From JBCAXA01 sp038534295 (GTDB lineage: Bacteria > Pseudomonadota > Gammaproteobacteria > Steroidobacterales > Woeseiaceae): a DNA stretch of 64,000 nucleotides. The translations under genes and the position numbers were made by a program. Under the pieces are notes generated by a model that did no database searches, was not told the origin of the DNA, and was given only the letters and a program-made list of their open reading frames with translations. This document shows, one piece after another, positions 16,844-25,917 of the stretch. Numbering within the stretch: position 1 is the stretch's first letter; every line of letters starts with the position of its first letter. The stretch lies in contig JBCAXA010000003.1 of NCBI GenBank assembly GCA_038534295.1, forward strand, positions 483,112-547,111. The letters are read 5' to 3'.

Positions 16844-19228
16844 ATGGGAATCAAACTGCCGGGCGCCCCGCTGGTGGCCGCTCTGACGGGCTGCGTCGCC
16901 TCGACATCCGCCATCGCCCAAGCCAGTCTCGATGAAATCGTCGTAACGGCGACACGTCGCGCCGAGACCGACATCCAAACCACGCCGGTCGCCGTATCGG
17001 CGGTCAGCGCCGAAGATTTCAACAAGCTGTTCGCTCAAGACATCGGCGAAGTCGCGCTATACGTGCCGAACTTCTCCGCTGCCACAGTGACTGGCTTTAA
17101 CGCCGCGTCGTTCGCCATGCGCGGTGCAGCCGAAACCGACATCATCGTTTACTTCGATCCGAAGGTCGGTGTCATCGTCGATGACTTCGTCATCCCGCAC
17201 GTGCAGACCCAGCTCTTAGAGCCGTTCGATGTCGAGACCATCGAAGTGCTGCGCGGACCGCAGGGCACGCTGTTCGGTAAAAACACTACGGCCGGCGCCA
17301 TCGTTGTCAGGACTAAGCGACCGGAGCTCGATGCCGGTACATACGCAGACATCAGCCTGCAGTACGGCTCGTTCTCGACATCAAACACACGCTTTGCGTT
17401 GAACCTGCCGTTTTCCGACACGCTCGGTTTTCGTCTCGCCGCGATTTATCAGAACTCGGACGGCTATTACGAAAACGGCAAAGTCGACACCCCGACCGAC
17501 GCGTTCGGCGCCGCATTTGGCGACGCCGCGGCCGCCGACGGTACAACAGTGGTCGGCGATGGCCGCGAACTCGGCGGCAAAGACGTCCTGTCCGCCCGTG
17601 CGAAGTTGCTGTGGGAGCCGTCCGACAACTTCAACATCCTTGGTCAGCTCGAATTCATTCGCGACCGCAGCGAACCGGTGCCGGTCATCAACGACACCGA
17701 TCCGGCATCCGGTCAAATTGCTGGCTTGTTCGGCTTTCCGGGCGTCACTAGCGGCGACCCGATTGAGCAGGCCGGTATTCACCAGTCGTCGATCGTCGGT
17801 TTGAATGACGATCAGGAAGTCGACGTCTTCGGCGCCTACCTCAACCTCGAGTGGGGTCTAGAAAACCACACGGTCTACGGCGTCATCGGCCATCGCAACC
17901 AAGAGTCGCGTCTGCCGAACGAATATCTCGGTACGCCGTACGAGAGTTTCTTTGCGGCTACCCGCGACGACGACCGCGACACGTTCCAGATCGAAGGTCG
18001 CATCGCATCGGATTTCGACGGTTCGTTCAACTACGTAGCCGGCGCGTTCTATCAAACCAACGACGCCGAGTTCTGCGTGCTGCAGCAGCTAGGTCTGGTC
18101 GAGTTCTTCGGCACCGGCGTGCCAGGCGTGCTCGATAACGACAACCCGCTGCTGCTTTGTAACAAGCAGGACGCAACGGCGATTGCGGCATTCGCGAACC
18201 TGACGTTCGACGTCACCGATCAGTTCCAGATCGGCGTGGGCGCACGCTTCACTGACGAGGAAAAAGACTACACCGCGCGGGAAGGTTTGCCGGTCGTCGC
18301 CATTTTCCCAAACGGCTTTAGCGGTAACCCGCTCGACGGTCAGGACTTCTCGCTCGCGGCTGGCAGCGTCCAAAGCGATTCGGATTCGTGGAGTGAGCCG
18401 ACTTACACCGTGACGGCGTCGTACACGTTCAACGACAACGTCTACAGCTACTTCACCGCATCGCGCGGCTTCAAAAGCGGCGGTTACAACGATCAGGCCG
18501 GGTCCGGTGGTTTCGCCAACTTCCCGCTGGCCTCGTACGACCCTGAATTCGCCGATAGCTATGAAATCGGCGTCAAAACCAATTTGCTGAACGATCGGGT
18601 TCGATTCAACGCGACGTATTTCTTCGTCAACTACGAAGACTTCCAGCGCAGCACCGTTGTGCAGGTGCCAGGCACGGCGTTTCAGGAAACTCGCACCTTC
18701 AATGCCGCCGACGTCGATGCGTCCGGCTTGGAGCTCGAGCTGACGGCGCTGTTGACCGACAACCTTACGCTGCGTGCCAATATCGGCACGCTGGATACCG
18801 AGTACAACGAATTCGTTCTCGATCGAAACCTCGATGGCGTCATTGAAGACTTTTCGGGTCGTGACGTGGTCCGCTCGCCGGATATCACGGGCGGTATCGA
18901 TCTCACGTACGAGCGCGATCTTGGCGGCGATGCGGGTCGACTGCGGCTGAACGCCAACTTCTTGTACGAAGACGAGAACGTTTACTACTACGCAGACGAT
19001 GTCGGTCAGGCGTTCGATACGATTCTCGAAGAACGCACGATCACCAATGCATCGATCACGTGGACGGACGCCAACGACAACCTGTATTTGTCGGCTTTCG
19101 GCAAGAACCTGTCGGACGATCGCTACAAAACCGCCTCGCAGTCGGTGGGTACGCTATGGACGTTTTCAAACTACGGTCCGCCGCGCACTTGGGGTGTCGA
19201 AATCGGCTATCGGTTCGGCGATCAGTAA
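16844..19228 (+). CDS. TonB-dependent outer-membrane receptor
   Basis: 794 residues. Signal peptide ends near SAIAQA; a TonB-box-like DEIVVTATRR follows directly. The plug domain runs to about residue 160 with VLRGPQGTLFGKNTTAGAI; the remainder is a 22-strand barrel with the closing RTWGVEIGYRFGDQ, ending near an aromatic residue as required for BAM insertion. The absence of CarO-like or siderophore-specific features and the shared operator with a catabolic cluster suggest uptake of an organic substrate instead of iron, by inference. An SDR gene follows after 48 bp. Confidence 0.93.
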   Translation: MGIKLPGAPLVAALTGCVASTSAIAQASLDEIVVTATRRAETDIQTTPVAVSAVSAEDFNKLFAQDIGEVALYVPNFSAATVTGFNAASFAMRGAAETDIIVYFDPKVGVIVDDFVIPHVQTQLLEPFDVETIEVLRGPQGTLFGKNTTAGAIVVRTKRPELDAGTYADISLQYGSFSTSNTRFALNLPFSDTLGFRLAAIYQNSDGYYENGKVDTPTDAFGAAFGDAAAADGTTVVGDGRELGGKDVLSARAKLLWEPSDNFNILGQLEFIRDRSEPVPVINDTDPASGQIAGLFGFPGVTSGDPIEQAGIHQSSIVGLNDDQEVDVFGAYLNLEWGLENHTVYGVIGHRNQESRLPNEYLGTPYESFFAATRDDDRDTFQIEGRIASDFDGSFNYVAGAFYQTNDAEFCVLQQLGLVEFFGTGVPGVLDNDNPLLLCNKQDATAIAAFANLTFDVTDQFQIGVGARFTDEEKDYTAREGLPVVAIFPNGFSGNPLDGQDFSLAAGSVQSDSDSWSEPTYTVTASYTFNDNVYSYFTASRGFKSGGYNDQAGSGGFANFPLASYDPEFADSYEIGVKTNLLNDRVRFNATYFFVNYEDFQRSTVVQVPGTAFQETRTFNAADVDASGLELELTALLTDNLTLRANIGTLDTEYNEFVLDRNLDGVIEDFSGRDVVRSPDITGGIDLTYERDLGGDAGRLRLNANFLYEDENVYYYADDVGQAFDTILEERTITNASITWTDANDNLYLSAFGKNLSDDRYKTASQSVGTLWTFSNYGPPRTWGVEIGYRFGDQ

Positions 19229-19239
19229 GGCTTAGGGCC

Positions 19240-19264
19240 GACCGCACGGCGCTGCCGTGCGGTC
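19240..19264. other. Intercistronic 11-bp stem-loop
   Basis: GACCGCACGGC, GCT loop, GCCGTGCGGTC, between the receptor stop and the SDR start. No T run follows, so it may stabilise the receptor mRNA or attenuate SDR expression instead of acting as a full terminator. Confidence 0.6.
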
Positions 19265-19276
19265 AGTCCCATCACG

Positions 19277-20020
19277 ATGTTTGACCTCACCGGTACCGTC
19301 GCAGTCGTCACCGGCGCCGCGAACGGCATCGGTCGCGCCATTGCAAACGTATTTCTCGACCATGGCGCTCGCGTGGTCGCCAGCGACATCAGTGCGGACG
19401 ATCTCGGGAACGCGTTCACCGAAAACGAGCATCTGGAAACCGTTATCGTCGACGTTGCGGACGATGACGCGCCGGCTCGGTTGATCGATACGGCCATATC
19501 GTCGTTCGGGCAACTGGACATCCTGGTCAACAACGCTGGGATTGTCGTCGCAGGTCCGTTCGAAGCGCTGACCGACGAGCAATTTGATCGCATCATGGCG
19601 GTCAACGTTCGCGCGCTGTTCCGAATCTCACGCCACGCGGTACCGCATCTCAAACAAAGCGGTCGCGGGCGCATCATCAATCTCGGTTCCATCATGTCCG
19701 ATGTCGCTGGCCCCGACCTTGCGATCTACGGTACCTCTAAACATGCCGTCGCCGGACTGACCAAAGGCATGGCCGTTGACCTTGGCCGCTTTGGCATAAC
19801 GGTCAACTATCTGCAGCCGGGCTCGATCGTCACCAAGATGTCGGAACCGTTCATGGACGACCCGGACTTTAAAAAGTACTGGGAAGAGAAAGCGCCGATC
19901 GGACGTCTTGGGGAAGCGGAAGAAGTTGCAACGGCGGCGCTGTTTCTAGCGGCGGAGGAATCTCGTTTCGTTTCCGGTGTCGGTCTGAATGTAGACGGCG
20001 GCGCGATCGTCCAGTTCTAG
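19277..20020 (+). CDS. Short-chain dehydrogenase/reductase (SDR)
   Basis: 247 residues. Motifs: TGAANGIGRA, ASDIS (Asp preference for NAD), NNAG, NLGSIMS (catalytic Ser) and YGTSKHA (Tyr/Lys). The C-terminus SGVGLNVDGGA is typical of FabG-like SDRs. Its position 48 bp after the TonB receptor suggests it acts on the imported compound or is read from the same operator-controlled promoter. Substrate unknown. Confidence 0.9.
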   Translation: MFDLTGTVAVVTGAANGIGRAIANVFLDHGARVVASDISADDLGNAFTENEHLETVIVDVADDDAPARLIDTAISSFGQLDILVNNAGIVVAGPFEALTDEQFDRIMAVNVRALFRISRHAVPHLKQSGRGRIINLGSIMSDVAGPDLAIYGTSKHAVAGLTKGMAVDLGRFGITVNYLQPGSIVTKMSEPFMDDPDFKKYWEEKAPIGRLGEAEEVATAALFLAAEESRFVSGVGLNVDGGAIVQF

Positions 20021-20135
20021 TCGCGCCGCCAATTTTCTGGATCGTTGCCGGGTGGGCGGAGGAGCCATCGAGCCGGCGGGTGCCCGACACGTCCATCGTA
20101 TCCTGAGTCCGAACCCGGCTATCCGTCGCTACTCC

Positions 20136-20606
20136 TTAATAGTGATACATCGGGAACTTCGATTCCGGCGGTACCACTTCGTAGCGTGGCGACAGAAAGG
20201 CCACAATGTCGATTAAATCCTGCACGCTGATGCGCGTGTTGAAGTCCGGCATCAGTGACTCGCCTTCTTCTGCCGTGACGTCGTCGCGCGCATAGCCAGC
20301 AATGAGCTTGTGCGACGGATTGATCACGGAGGTTACCAGTTCGCCGTAGCTCTTGATGCGCGTGACTTCGCCGCCCAGCTGAACCGAAACGGGACCCTCG
20401 TGTATCGGCTCGGGAAGATCGATGCCGGTCACGGTGTGACAACCGTGGCAGCCGGTCGCAATAAACGCCATGCGGCCCATGTCCTCGTCGCCGTCCGGGA
20501 GTGCAAAGCCCCGGCTCTGATACGGCTCTTGAACGCACCCGGCCATTCCTATCGCGCCGAGCAGCAGCGCGATGCCGATGCACCGGTATGGGTTAAATGT
20601 GGTCAT
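20136..20606 (-). CDS. Lipoprotein cytochrome c
   Basis: 156 residues from the ATG at 20606, which has GGAGAA upstream. The lipobox GMAGC predicts a membrane-anchored periplasmic lipoprotein. One heme c site, CHGCH, lies near residue 50, with a candidate axial Met in SLMPDFN and a C-terminal helix (QDLIDIVAFLSP) typical of class I cytochromes. It is the last gene of a - strand series with a universal stress protein and the FixLJ-like pair, suggesting respiratory electron transfer under low oxygen. Confidence 0.85.
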   Translation of the reverse strand: MTTFNPYRCIGIALLLGAIGMAGCVQEPYQSRGFALPDGDEDMGRMAFIATGCHGCHTVTGIDLPEPIHEGPVSVQLGGEVTRIKSYGELVTSVINPSHKLIAGYARDDVTAEEGESLMPDFNTRISVQDLIDIVAFLSPRYEVVPPESKFPMYHY

Positions 20607-20710
20607 AAGGTTCTCCTCCAATCGAGCAAGGACGCTTGCACGGTTCTACTTGATCGCTTTGTCTGGGCCACCGCGGCCGTCCAATCGCTATTGAGTCGAG
20701 TGTTAATCGC

Positions 20711-21586
20711 CTAGCCGTTGTGGATCGTGAGAATGGGTCGCTTGGTGTTGTTCAGCATGTGCTCGGTCACACCGCCGAAAATTCGCTCGCGCAGTCGACT
20801 GCGGCTGTAGCTGCCCATTACCAGCAGATCGGCTTTCGCTTTCTCGCAGGTCGCGTCAATATCCTTGACGGGATTAGCGCGAGCGCCGCGCGTTTGAACG
20901 TGTTCAGCGTCGATGCCCCAGGCACTCAAATAGGCGACCAGTCGCGACGCTTTCGGGCCGTCCTCTTTGCCATGACCGCTGGTCAGGACTGTCACCGATT
21001 CTGCCTTCTGCAGGATCGGCATCGCTGCGATGACTGCGAGCATAGCGTTGTGCGTACGGTCCCACGCTATGACCACGCGTTCGCCGACGCTCCGGGCACC
21101 GCGCGGCGGCAGCACTAGAACGGGTCGGGATGAATCCAACAGCGCCGCCTCAAGAAACTGCCGTGCCTTGTAGCTGCGCTTATTGCTCGGGCGCGACACG
21201 ACGAGCAGGTCCGAGAATGGCCCGATCACACGCATCAGGTGCTGTGGGTCGCCGACCTGTTCAGACCAGACCACACCGTCATCGGTGCTGCCGCGAATTC
21301 GACGCACGACCGAGAAGCCCGCGTCGTTGGCCATGTCGTCAACCATTTGTCGGGCCTCGTTGGCCGCTTGCTTGGCAGATTCCTCGGCGCGGTCGGCTGC
21401 TTCTTGCACAGCCTGATCCGACAGCGCAAAGGCCGCTTCCGGCGGCAGCACCACCGCCGAATAGCGATGTGGCCGGACATGGCAGGCCTGGATGCAAGCG
21501 CCAAGACGCCTGGCTAGATTGAACGTCGTGCGCATTGCTGCGACACACTCGGGCCGATTGGCCACTGGAACCATCAAGATGCGCAT
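20711..21586 (-). CDS. Universal stress protein, two-domain
   Basis: 291 residues. The C-terminal half has the Usp ATP-loop signature LLVMGSYSRSRLRERIFGG followed by TEHMLNNTKRPIL. The N-terminal half is a more divergent Usp domain with a long helical insert rich in Ala/Glu (about residues 58-85). Universal stress proteins bind ATP and protect under growth arrest or oxygen limitation. It lies 104 bp downstream of the fixJ-like gene and 104 bp upstream of the cytochrome start. Confidence 0.88.
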   Translation of the reverse strand: MRILMVPVANRPECVAAMRTTFNLARRLGACIQACHVRPHRYSAVVLPPEAAFALSDQAVQEAADRAEESAKQAANEARQMVDDMANDAGFSVVRRIRGSTDDGVVWSEQVGDPQHLMRVIGPFSDLLVVSRPSNKRSYKARQFLEAALLDSSRPVLVLPPRGARSVGERVVIAWDRTHNAMLAVIAAMPILQKAESVTVLTSGHGKEDGPKASRLVAYLSAWGIDAEHVQTRGARANPVKDIDATCEKAKADLLVMGSYSRSRLRERIFGGVTEHMLNNTKRPILTIHNG

Positions 21587-21690
21587 GACGCAGCGTCCCG
21601 CCTTATTGAACCAATAACGGTCTCAATATGGTGTGCCGCAATGACGGTGCCTATCCGAAGTTACCGCAGGGTTCTCCGTAGGGTCCGCAG

Positions 21691-22323
21691 TTACGCCGGT
21701 TCCGCCAATCTCACGTGGCAGCGCACGAGTTGCGCTAGATTGCGAGCGCCGAGTTTTTCCATGACGTGGGCGCGATGGATTTCGACGGTGCGCTGACTGA
21801 CGCCGAGCTCGTGAGCGATTTGTTTGTTGGCAAGGCCCTTGGCGACGCGTTCAAACACGTCTCGCTCGCGATCGGTGAGTGAGTCAAATCGCTGTCTGAG
21901 TAGGCGCGTGTCTTCGAGCGACGCCCGGACCGCGCGCGCCGAATTCAGCGCTTCGTGAATACAGTCGATGAGGTCCTGATCGCGAAACGGTTTCTGGATG
22001 AAATCTGCCGCGCCGCTGCGCATGGCCTGCACGGCCATCGGGATATCGCCGTGCCCGGTAATGAAAATGATCGGTTGCGAGCAGCCGCGCTCATTGAGCA
22101 GCTCCTGCAACCGCAAGCCGCTCATCCCGGGCATTCGTATGTCGAGCACGATACAGCCGAGCTCGCTCGAATCGTACTGGTCGAGAAAGCTCTGCGCGTC
22201 TGGAAAACAGCGCACCCGCAGGCCGATTGAGCCGAGCAGCAGCCGAATGGCGTCACGAACGGCTTCGTCGTCGTCAACTATGTTGACGATGGCGTCGGCA
22301 ACGCCACTATTTGCTGTCGCCAT
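21691..22323 (-). CDS. FixJ-family response regulator
   Basis: 210 residues from the ATG at 22323, overlapping the kinase stop by 17 bp. The receiver domain has the acidic pair DDDEA, the phospho-acceptor in CIVLDIRMPG, and a Thr/Lys pair (ITGHGD, QKPF). The C-terminal LuxR-type helix-turn-helix is NKQIAHELGVSQRTVEIHRA. The sequence is of the FixJ/TtrR type. It is phosphorylated by the adjacent kinase; likely targets are the neighbouring stress genes. Confidence 0.93.
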   Translation of the reverse strand: MATANSGVADAIVNIVDDDEAVRDAIRLLLGSIGLRVRCFPDAQSFLDQYDSSELGCIVLDIRMPGMSGLRLQELLNERGCSQPIIFITGHGDIPMAVQAMRSGAADFIQKPFRDQDLIDCIHEALNSARAVRASLEDTRLLRQRFDSLTDRERDVFERVAKGLANKQIAHELGVSQRTVEIHRAHVMEKLGARNLAQLVRCHVRLAEPA

Positions 22324-23818
22324 GACGGTCCTCCGCGCTCGGCAACGTGAACCAAAATTCCGCACCCCCGTCGGGATTGTCACGATAGCCGATTTCGCCG
22401 TGATGTGCGTGGATGAGCGTGCGCGAGATCGTCAGCCCCATGCCCATACCTTCCGGTTTGGTGGTGAAAAATGCATCGAACAGGCGCGCGCGACTCTGTG
22501 CGCCGACACCATCGCCACGGTCGACGACACTCAAGCAGGCATCGCCATTGTCGTCGGTGTACGTGCGAAGGGTGACGGTTTTGCGCTCCTCGTCGAGATC
22601 GCGTACCGCGTCGACCGCATTGCGGGTGAAGTTGAGAATGACCTGTTCGATTTGCACGGGATCGGCGAGGACCATGGGTACGGCATCGAGCTCGGTTGCG
22701 ATCCGAACACCGGTGTGCCGTGAGTCGATATCGAGCAGCGACTTCAGATTCTCAACCAACGTTGGTATCGCAACCCGCTGACGTTCGGTCGCCTGGCGTC
22801 GGGTCAGCGCGCGCAGTTTCTCAATGATGTTGCTCGCGCGGCGGGCTTGGTCGGCAATTTTGTCGCAGGTCTCGCCGAGCTCGGGCATGTCGTCCAGCGC
22901 GTCGCTGAACATCCGTTTTGCTGCGTGTGTGTACGTGGTGATTGCTGCCAGTGGTTGGTTCAATTCGTGCGCGAGTCCCACCGCCATCTCGCCCATCGTG
23001 TCGATTCGTGCGATGTGCGCTAGCCGCTCGCGCTGGATTTGCAGTTCGGCCTCGGCCGTTCGCTGCCGCGTCAGGTCCTCAAACATGCAAATCAGCTGTC
23101 GCGGTCGGCCCTGCTTGTCGTGGGCGACCGCGATATACAGCTGTACCGGCAGGTAATCGCGATTGACCGCGCGCATTTGGTGCGTGCTGATACTGTGATC
23201 GATGCGCCGGGTCAGCAGGGCGCGCATGGAGCGCCGAATGTGCTGTTGGTCGTCGACATGCATAAAGCTCAGCGCGTCCTGGCCGAGTAGCTCCAAACGA
23301 TCGTAGCCCGTGCTGCGCGCTGCCCAACGGTTCATTGACAGCACCCGGCCTTGAATGTCGAGTGTGACGATACCAATGGGCGCATTCTCGACCGTCAGCA
23401 TCAGCTCCTCACGGATCCGGGCGAGCTCGTCGATGATCCGCATCCGGTCGCTCAGGTCATGCAGCACCGCCGTGAAACGCTTGCCGTCCGCCGCGTCGTA
23501 CTCGGTGATCCAGATGTGCGCGATGAAGTCGGAGCCGTCTTTGCGCCGGCAATGCACCGCCCGACCGACGCCGATGATCGAGCGCTGCCCGGTCGCAAGA
23601 TAGCGGTCCAGAAAGGTGTCATGCGACGCGGCATCGTCGTCGCGCATCAGCGCGTTAACCGATTTGCCGAGTAATTCGTCGGCGGAATACTGAAAGAGCT
23701 TCTCAGCCGCCGGATTCAAGAAACGAATCTTGCCGCCGTCGTCAATGCTGATGATCGCATCCAGCGCGTTCTTGACGAGGGCAGAAAGTTCAGCGGGATC
23801 TAGGGAGGCCAGGGACAT
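22307..23818 (-). CDS. FixL-like PAS sensor histidine kinase, probable heme oxygen sensor
   Basis: 503 residues. Two PAS domains (about 12-125 and 140-255) precede HisKA and HATPase domains. The first PAS matches FixL around the heme pocket: His66 in SHDTFLDRY and Arg86 in IIGVGR are 20 residues apart, the same spacing as the heme-ligating His200 and Arg220 of Bradyrhizobium FixL. The phosphorylated His is in GLAHELNQPLAAI; ATP-binding boxes are NFTRNAVDAV, DRGDGV and GMGMGLTIS. No membrane helix is seen, so it is cytoplasmic. Loss of oxygen should activate it and the response regulator. Confidence 0.93.
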   Translation of the reverse strand: MSLASLDPAELSALVKNALDAIISIDDGGKIRFLNPAAEKLFQYSADELLGKSVNALMRDDDAASHDTFLDRYLATGQRSIIGVGRAVHCRRKDGSDFIAHIWITEYDAADGKRFTAVLHDLSDRMRIIDELARIREELMLTVENAPIGIVTLDIQGRVLSMNRWAARSTGYDRLELLGQDALSFMHVDDQQHIRRSMRALLTRRIDHSISTHQMRAVNRDYLPVQLYIAVAHDKQGRPRQLICMFEDLTRQRTAEAELQIQRERLAHIARIDTMGEMAVGLAHELNQPLAAITTYTHAAKRMFSDALDDMPELGETCDKIADQARRASNIIEKLRALTRRQATERQRVAIPTLVENLKSLLDIDSRHTGVRIATELDAVPMVLADPVQIEQVILNFTRNAVDAVRDLDEERKTVTLRTYTDDNGDACLSVVDRGDGVGAQSRARLFDAFFTTKPEGMGMGLTISRTLIHAHHGEIGYRDNPDGGAEFWFTLPSAEDRHGDSK

Positions 23819-23872
23819 GCGCGGTCAACCGAGAACGTGGGCGAACTGTGTTTCGTGGGCGTGTGACGGTCA

Positions 23873-23880
23873 ATACGTAG
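23873..23880 (+). promoter_or_regulatory. Possible FixJ box in the divergent kinase/Hsp20 promoter region
   Basis: ATACGTAG matches seven of eight positions of the GTAMGTAG box described for rhizobial FixJ. It is located 54 bp before the kinase start and 100 bp before the Hsp20 start. Short motif; chance occurrence is possible. Confidence 0.3.
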
Positions 23881-23979
23881 TCCCCGCAGCAGCGCTGCAG
23901 ACACTACGAGTGGGGTGTGCGCGTCGTGCTCGATACGCTTTATTTGCCGGCAAGTGCCGGCGGTTTTAAGGAGACAGTT

Positions 23980-24429
23980 ATGAATCTGACACAGTGGACT
24001 CCCTTCCGCGAGCTCGACGATTTTCTGTCCGGCTATCGGTCATTGATATCGCGTCCGGGCAGCACGGAGGACGGCACGGCGATTGAAGGTGCCAACCTCA
24101 CCTGGCGTCCGACATCGGACATTGTCGAAAGCGACGATGCGTTCATCGTCAAAGCCGTTTTGCCCGACGTAAAACGCGACGATATCAAAGTCTCGGTCGA
24201 CGAGGGTGTGCTGCGCATCGAGGGTGAACGACGCTACGAGAAAAGCGCCAAGGACGAGAAGCAACACCGGACCGAGTCGCTGTATGGCTCGTTCTTTCGA
24301 GCCTTTACGCTGCCGAAGAACGTCGACGGTACGGCCATCTCGGCCAATTACCGTGACGGCGTGCTGATGGTAACGCTGCCCAAGCGCGAACCAACCGCGC
24401 CCGAGTCGATCAACATCGACGTTAAATAA
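23980..24429 (+). CDS. Hsp20-family small heat-shock protein
   Basis: 149 residues from the ATG at 23980, with AAGGAGA upstream. The alpha-crystallin domain covers about residues 40-149: SDIVESDDAFIVKAVLPDV, VLRIEGERRYE, GSFFRAFTLPKNVDG and the terminal GVLMVTLPK. It holds unfolding proteins in a refoldable state without ATP. It is divergent from the FixL-like kinase and 25 bp before the zinc-finger gene, so the two are likely cotranscribed. Confidence 0.93.
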   Translation: MNLTQWTPFRELDDFLSGYRSLISRPGSTEDGTAIEGANLTWRPTSDIVESDDAFIVKAVLPDVKRDDIKVSVDEGVLRIEGERRYEKSAKDEKQHRTESLYGSFFRAFTLPKNVDGTAISANYRDGVLMVTLPKREPTAPESINIDVK

Positions 24430-24454
24430 CAATAATTCTTACGAGGTACGTGCG

Positions 24455-24847
24455 GTGTCCGCCCCGATCAGTCGCGATGAGCTTCGGCATCTGATGGATG
24501 TGCTGCTCGATAAACGCATCGAGCTGCACAGTCGAGTCAACGCGATTCGTGCTGATATCGGCAATCGGCTCAGCCCCGACTTCTCCGATCAGGGCATTGA
24601 GCTGGAAAACGCCGACGTGTTAAACGAACTCAGTCGAGAAGCGATTGAGGAGTTGGGCCGGATTAACCTTGCGCTGCAGCGCATCGAGGCCGGTACCTAT
24701 GGACAGTGCAGCGACTGCGGCTGTGAGATCGAAATAAAGCGACTCGAGTCAGTACCGTGGGCGCTGCGCTGTCTGTCTTGTGAAAACAAGCGCGGCAGCC
24801 AAGCCGTGAGTGACCGTTCCGGCGAGCGAAAGCGATTCAGACGCTAG
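24455..24847 (+). CDS. DksA/TraR-family zinc-finger protein
   Basis: 130 residues from GTG at 24455. An N-terminal coiled coil (about 5-75) is followed by a four-Cys zinc finger, CSDCGCEI and CLSCENK, as in DksA/TraR proteins that enter the RNA polymerase secondary channel. The coiled-coil tip is Asp-poor compared with DksA, so ppGpp synergy cannot be assumed. Context with Hsp20 and universal stress proteins suggests stress-linked transcription control. Confidence 0.85.
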   Translation: MSAPISRDELRHLMDVLLDKRIELHSRVNAIRADIGNRLSPDFSDQGIELENADVLNELSREAIEELGRINLALQRIEAGTYGQCSDCGCEIEIKRLESVPWALRCLSCENKRGSQAVSDRSGERKRFRR

Positions 24848-24854
24848 CGCGCGG

Positions 24855-25781
24855 CTAGTCCAAAGTCGGCAGCAGCAAAATGTCACACGGTGCGTGATCG
24901 AGAATGCGCTCGGCCGTTGAACCGAGAATCGCCTTATCGACGCTCTTCGGTCGTGAGCGACCGAGCACGGCCAATGCGCCGGCAAGCTCGGTGAGCTTGC
25001 CGGGCAGCACGTCGGCAATGCTGCCCAGTGCAAAGTGGGTCGCGTTCTGATCGAGCCCATGCTTGCGTCCCAGTACGGCCAGTTTGTCCTGGCACTCCGT
25101 CGAGATGGCGTCGGTCAGCGCATCGCCCTCAATGGGCCGCGGCCCAACAGCCCACTCAGCAAGTTTGCTGACCTCAATCAGCGGCTGATGCACGTACAAA
25201 GCATGCAGTGAACCGTTAAGCGCATGTGCGATAGCGGCGCCTGTCGTCAGTACGTTCGCTGCGACCTCGCCATCTTTGTCGTCGCGCTGCATGGGATCGA
25301 CACAGCCGATAATGCGGCCGCCGTCGTTGAAGTCATTGCCAACACGGACCAGCCAGACGGGTATCGGCGACGAGCGCAGCAGGTGGCGATCGGTATCAGT
25401 GTACAGCGCACGCTGAACAGCCGAATGATAGTGCGTGTCCTTGATGATCAGGTCGCACTCTTGATCCTGGGCAGTTTGCAGGATGTTCTCAGCGAGCGAG
25501 CGATGCCAGGTGAACAGCGTCGTCACTCTGATGTCCCGAGCCCGCAACACCTTGGCGCGGCCTTCCAAGCTCTTGCCAATGGCGTTTGCGACATCGGCCT
25601 TGTATTGCTCGAGAGCGATCTGCAGCGAATCGATGTGTGGGTTATGGGTGGGTTCTTTGACGGAGACCAATAAATCGAGATCGGCGTCGAGGTTTGCCGC
25701 GAGCAGCTCGGCGCGTTCGAGCGCGCGCTGCGTTTCAATGTGTGGGTCGAGGACGCAGAGAATTCTTTTTAACGCAGACAT
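24855..25781 (-). CDS. Tandem universal stress protein, UspE-like
   Basis: 308 residues from the ATG at 25781. Two Usp domains: the first opens with LKRILCVLDPHIETQ and contains CDLIIKDTHYHS; the second contains LAVLGRSRPKSVDKAILGST and closes with HAPCDILLLPTLD. This is the UspE arrangement. It converges on the zinc-finger gene with only 7 bp between stops. It completes the stress module that starts with the cytochrome gene. Confidence 0.88.
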   Translation of the reverse strand: MSALKRILCVLDPHIETQRALERAELLAANLDADLDLLVSVKEPTHNPHIDSLQIALEQYKADVANAIGKSLEGRAKVLRARDIRVTTLFTWHRSLAENILQTAQDQECDLIIKDTHYHSAVQRALYTDTDRHLLRSSPIPVWLVRVGNDFNDGGRIIGCVDPMQRDDKDGEVAANVLTTGAAIAHALNGSLHALYVHQPLIEVSKLAEWAVGPRPIEGDALTDAISTECQDKLAVLGRKHGLDQNATHFALGSIADVLPGKLTELAGALAVLGRSRPKSVDKAILGSTAERILDHAPCDILLLPTLD

Positions 25782-25917
25782 TCGGATCGCCGTGCGGTTG
25801 AGAACACGAGAACCAGTGTGCAGGCACGATGTTAGGGTTTGAATTCGCGCAGGCCGCACGCTGCTGCGGCATCTACCTATCGACCAAATGCGGCGAATGT
25901 CACGGCTTTCAGGTGGG

